A stretch of DNA of 64,000 bases. Origin: Corallococcus terminator. GTDB taxonomy: Bacteria; Myxococcota; Myxococcia; Myxococcales; Myxococcaceae. This document shows positions 62,255-64,000 of this stretch, piece after piece (within the stretch, counting starts at the first letter, position 1; the number at the start of each line of letters is the position of its first letter). Both the position numbers and the translations under genes were made by a program. The stretch spans positions 24,083 to 88,082 of the forward strand of contig NZ_RAVZ01000005.1 of assembly GCF_003611635.1 (NCBI RefSeq), read 5' to 3'. Below the pieces are notes generated by a model. That model was not told where the DNA came from. It did not search any database and was given only the letters and a program-made list of their open reading frames with translations.

Positions 62255-63220
62255 TCACTTCTCCAGGTCGCCGACGATCTTCTGGAAGGGCGACGGCTGG
62301 CCCGAGATCTTCTGGAAGAAGTTCCGGCTGTCCGTGCCTTCATCGTAGTTCTTGAAGGCCTCGTCGCCGCCGTGCTTCACGTCGGGCCGCAGGCCCGAGT
62401 AGTCCTGGCGGGAGGGCAGGCCGTGCTCGGCGCGGATGGCGTTCTCGGACGGGGCCCAGTTGTTCTTCGTGTGCGGCGTGGGGCGCAGGCCCACGGTCTC
62501 GTACTCCTCCGTGAGCATCAGGCGGTTGTCGACGGTCTTCTTCATGTCGGCCGAGAACGCCGGGTTCTGCTTGAAGACGTCGGCGTTGCTGTGCTTGCTG
62601 GCCTCCAGGGGGCTCACCTGGACGCCATTGGACGCGCGCCAGGCGTGGACCGATTCGTGGCCCAGGCTGTTGAAGCGCGGGCCGGAGTCCTTCTCGTTGT
62701 ACTTGATGTTGCTGGCCGTGCCCGCGCCAGGCTGGCCGTCGAAGCGGTACGCCGGACGGATGGAGGAGAACGAGCCGTCGTTGCGGGGCGCATGCGCCAT
62801 GGGCAGCTTGTCGTTGCGGCCCGAGGAGATGTCCACCGCCGTCAGCGGCTTGCGCAGCGTGCCCGTCGCGCCGGGGTTCACGGCCTGGGTGCGGCCGTTG
62901 AGCTCCGTCAGCATCTGGTTGCCCACCGGCTTGCTGGTCAGCTTGTTGGTGGAGTTGCGCACGTCCTGCGTGAAGTCCGCGAAGTCCGCGCCGGACTGGC
63001 CGCTGTCGCGGCGGGTCCGGATGCCCTGGAGCTTCGGGTCCACCACGCCGTAGTCCGCCGGCTTGAGGTTGTTCTTGCCCGTCTTCAGCTCCGAGGGCGA
63101 CACCGGGGCCTTCGGCTTCGCGTTCTCAGGCCGGGCCGGGAGGCTGTCGCTGCGCGGGCGGGAGCGGGAGCTGGACGACAACGAAGACGGCTTGGAGAAC
63201 GAAGAGGAGCGCAGCTTCAT
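62255..63220 (-). CDS. M91-family zinc metallopeptidase, copy 2
   Basis: A 321-residue paralogue of copy 1, nearly identical along its whole length. Zinc motif HESVH is conserved. Differences cluster in the N-terminal Ser tract (shorter here), around KNDKLPMAHAPRND, and near the C-terminus (DVKHGGDEAFKNYDEG in place of DEKNGNTNAFQDYDEG). The two genes are read in the same direction, and the shared upstream part should give each its own promoter. Both keep all catalytic motifs, so both are likely functional. Confidence 0.85.
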   Translation of the reverse strand: MKLRSSSFSKPSSLSSSSRSRPRSDSLPARPENAKPKAPVSPSELKTGKNNLKPADYGVVDPKLQGIRTRRDSGQSGADFADFTQDVRNSTNKLTSKPVGNQMLTELNGRTQAVNPGATGTLRKPLTAVDISSGRNDKLPMAHAPRNDGSFSSIRPAYRFDGQPGAGTASNIKYNEKDSGPRFNSLGHESVHAWRASNGVQVSPLEASKHSNADVFKQNPAFSADMKKTVDNRLMLTEEYETVGLRPTPHTKNNWAPSENAIRAEHGLPSRQDYSGLRPDVKHGGDEAFKNYDEGTDSRNFFQKISGQPSPFQKIVGDLEK

Positions 63221-63356
63221 GGGAGGCCTCGGAAGTGGAGTGCGGCGACGAATCACCCCTACTGCACCCCGCGTGCCCACCGCTTCACGGCCCCTGGCCT
63301 CATGCGGCCTGCCTGATTCCACGGGGTTGCGTCGGCATGGGGGCCCTCCCGGGAGC

Positions 63357-63407
63357 GGCCCCTGATGTCTGGCGTCAGGCGCCTGATGTCAGGAGTCATC
63401 AGGGGCC
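63357..63407. repeat. Hairpin with internal direct repeat (unit 2)
   Basis: The same arms GGCCCCTGATG and CATCAGGGGCC as in unit 1, at 63357-63367 and 63397-63407, with diverged inner copies. The stop codon of the fragment gene lies inside the right arm. Confidence 0.65.
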
Positions 63408-63656
63408 CAGGGGGAGCGCCGCCGGCAGTTCCCACTCGAAGTCATGGGCGTGGAGGCTCAGCCAGGGACGCCTTCCTCCGAAGCCGAGCGCGGCCAGGGG
63501 GGCTGCTGGCGGGGAGGTTCCATTCGGCAGCAGTTCGAACGCGGGATCCAATGCGACCTGGAGGTGCCGGCGGGGCACCCACCACGCGGAGAGATACAAC
63601 TGTCCCCGGAGCTGCCAGGGCGCGGGCGGATACGCAGGAGTCTGAGGCTCGGTCAT
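63399..63656 (-). pseudogene. Short fragment-like gene ending in the hairpin repeat
   Basis: An 85-codon frame, starting MTEPQTPAYPPAPWQLRG and including YLSAWWVPRRHLQVALDPAF. The beginning loosely resembles acetoacetate-decarboxylase-like proteins (PPxPWxLRG...), which are three times as long. The frame runs into the hairpin repeat and stops there. Unit 1 ends with only its last few codons, so the duplication border passes through this gene. I take it as a truncated remnant; the family is uncertain. Confidence 0.4.
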
Positions 63657-63763
63657 CGCGTGAGAGCATGGCGTCTGTCTTCGGGAAATGGCAGCCGGCC
63701 CGAGGTTGCATGCCCCTCCGGCCCCGCTTGCGGCCCTCGACGCCCGACAGATAGGAAGCACCC

Positions 63764-63855
63764 GCCCGGGTGGGTGCCGTAGCGCAGCGGTTGTCGCGCC
63801 GGGCCTCATACTCCCGGAGGACGCCAGTTCGAATCCGGCCGGTGTCCACCCGGGC
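63764..63855 (+). ncRNA. Extended acceptor-stem cassette around tRNA-like gene 1
   Basis: GCCCGGGTG just 5' of the tRNA-like body pairs with CACCCGGGC just 3' of it, so the acceptor stem could be continued to 16 bp. See the gene entry for the body. Confidence 0.55.
63773..63847 (+). tRNA. tRNA-like gene 1, CAT anticodon, atypical
   Basis: A 75-nt cloverleaf. Acceptor GGTGCCG pairs with CGGTGTC with three G-U pairs. U8-A9, a D-arm TAGCGCAG..GG, and a T-loop TTCGAAT are standard, but the T-stem has an A-C mismatch. The anticodon loop is CTCATAC (CAT), closed by a C-U mismatch; the stem can also be read as CCGGG/CCCGG with a 9-nt loop. The anticodon matches Met, or Ile after lysidine formation. 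Acceptor bases fit neither. No CCA is encoded. It may be a degenerate tRNA or a special-purpose tRNA-like RNA. Confidence 0.5.
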
Positions 63856-63911
63856 CCCGTCCTCACGCCCTCGCTTCCCTTGTCGGGACCGGAACCGTCA
63901 TGCTGCGAGCG

Positions 63912-64000
63912 CCCGGGTGCGTGCCGTAGCGCAGTCGGTTGTCGCGCCGCCTTTGCAAGGCGGAAGAGGCCGGTTCGAATCCGGCCGGTGCGCCCCCGGG
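63912..64000 (+). ncRNA. Extended acceptor-stem cassette around tRNA-like gene 2 (cut by window edge)
   Basis: CCCGGGTG before and CCCCCGGG after the tRNA-like body extend the stem to about 15 bp with one mismatch. The layout copies that of gene 1, and the 3' flank runs to the last base of the window. Confidence 0.55.
63920..63993 (+). tRNA. tRNA-like gene 2, TGC (Ala) anticodon, atypical acceptor
   Basis: A 74-nt cloverleaf with a good anticodon stem CCGCC/GGCGG, loop TTTGCAA (anticodon TGC, Ala), a perfect T-arm GCCGG-TTCGAAT-CCGGC and D-arm TAGCGCAGTCGGTTG. The acceptor CGTGCCG/CGGTGCG has U3-G70, not the G3-U70 pair that alanyl-tRNA synthetase recognises, and begins with C1. No CCA is encoded. 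The anticodon arm looks sound, so the RNA could bind Ala codons, but charging is in doubt. Confidence 0.55.

Larger units (their letters stand above)
62252..63439. repeat. Tandem duplication unit 2 (1188 bp)
   Basis: Unit 2 begins at 62252 with the same GTGTCAC and ends near 63439 with the same CGCCGCCGGCAGTTCCCAC. The right border lies inside the short open frame 63399-63656. Confidence 0.85.

Noticed and set aside
63773..63847. tRNA-like gene 1 as selenocysteine tRNA (UCA)
   Set aside because: The loop centre is CAT with U33 in register, and the long variable arm of tRNA-Sec is missing.

Overview
The window is high-GC (about 70%) DNA with the marks of a fruiting delta-proteobacterium of the Myxococcales, probably Corallococcus- or Myxococcus-like. 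The evidence is a MYXO-CTERM-type C-terminus (gene 19877-22648), many lipoproteins and Tat-exported proteins, a Ser/Thr kinase with the myxobacterial style of catalytic loop, an ECF sigma factor with a very large anti-sigma-like partner, and paralogous secreted proteases. The genus is an inference. I see no insertion sequence, prophage core or CRISPR array.

Layout. 0-3.5 kb: the end of an ArsR-type regulator, then a LysR regulator divergent from an aldo/keto reductase-SDR pair. 3.6-5.8 kb: an EF-G gene outside any ribosomal operon. 6.2-13.4 kb: three paralogous metzincin-type metalloprotease lipoproteins with almost the same signal peptide and the same terminator type, with a DEAH helicase between the second and third. 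13.5-19.8 kb: TyrA fused to chorismate mutase, a small basic protein, a Tat-exported alpha/beta hydrolase, a methyltransferase, a citrate synthase with an N-terminal HTH, and two small exported proteins. 19.9-40 kb: mostly cell-surface and secreted proteins (PQQ-sugar-dehydrogenase-like protein, ice-binding-like adhesin, M4 protease, beta-helix lipoprotein, Cys-rich proteins), mixed with two GNATs, an MpaB-family protein, SelO, a HupE/UreJ remnant and an alpha/beta-hydrolase lacking its nucleophile Ser. 40-49.7 kb: dienelactone hydrolase, membrane protein, O-methyltransferase, a lower-GC permuted NlpC/P60-like gene, a divergent pair with a shared motif, and a KgtP-like transporter overlapping a JAMM-like lipoprotein. 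49.8-59.7 kb: a 7TM receptor fused to a kinase, a barrel-like outer-membrane protein, an HabA-like membrane protein, a TPR protein, and an ECF sigma / zinc-finger-TM-TPR-CHAT protease operon followed by a small protein with two identical 12-residue motifs. 60-64 kb: a CPBP protein, a tandemly duplicated M91-type metallopeptidase, and two odd tRNA-like genes with very long acceptor-side stems at the right edge.

How parts work together. The ECF sigma/CHAT locus looks like one signalling unit: a membrane anti-sigma-like protein carrying its own caspase-like protease, with a candidate substrate next door. The metzincins, the M4 protease and the MYXO-CTERM protein fit a predatory, exoprotein-rich life style. 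The two features I consider most unusual are the tRNA-like pair at 63.76-64.0 kb and the sigma/CHAT/repeat-peptide locus. The M91 duplication can be traced to its break points.
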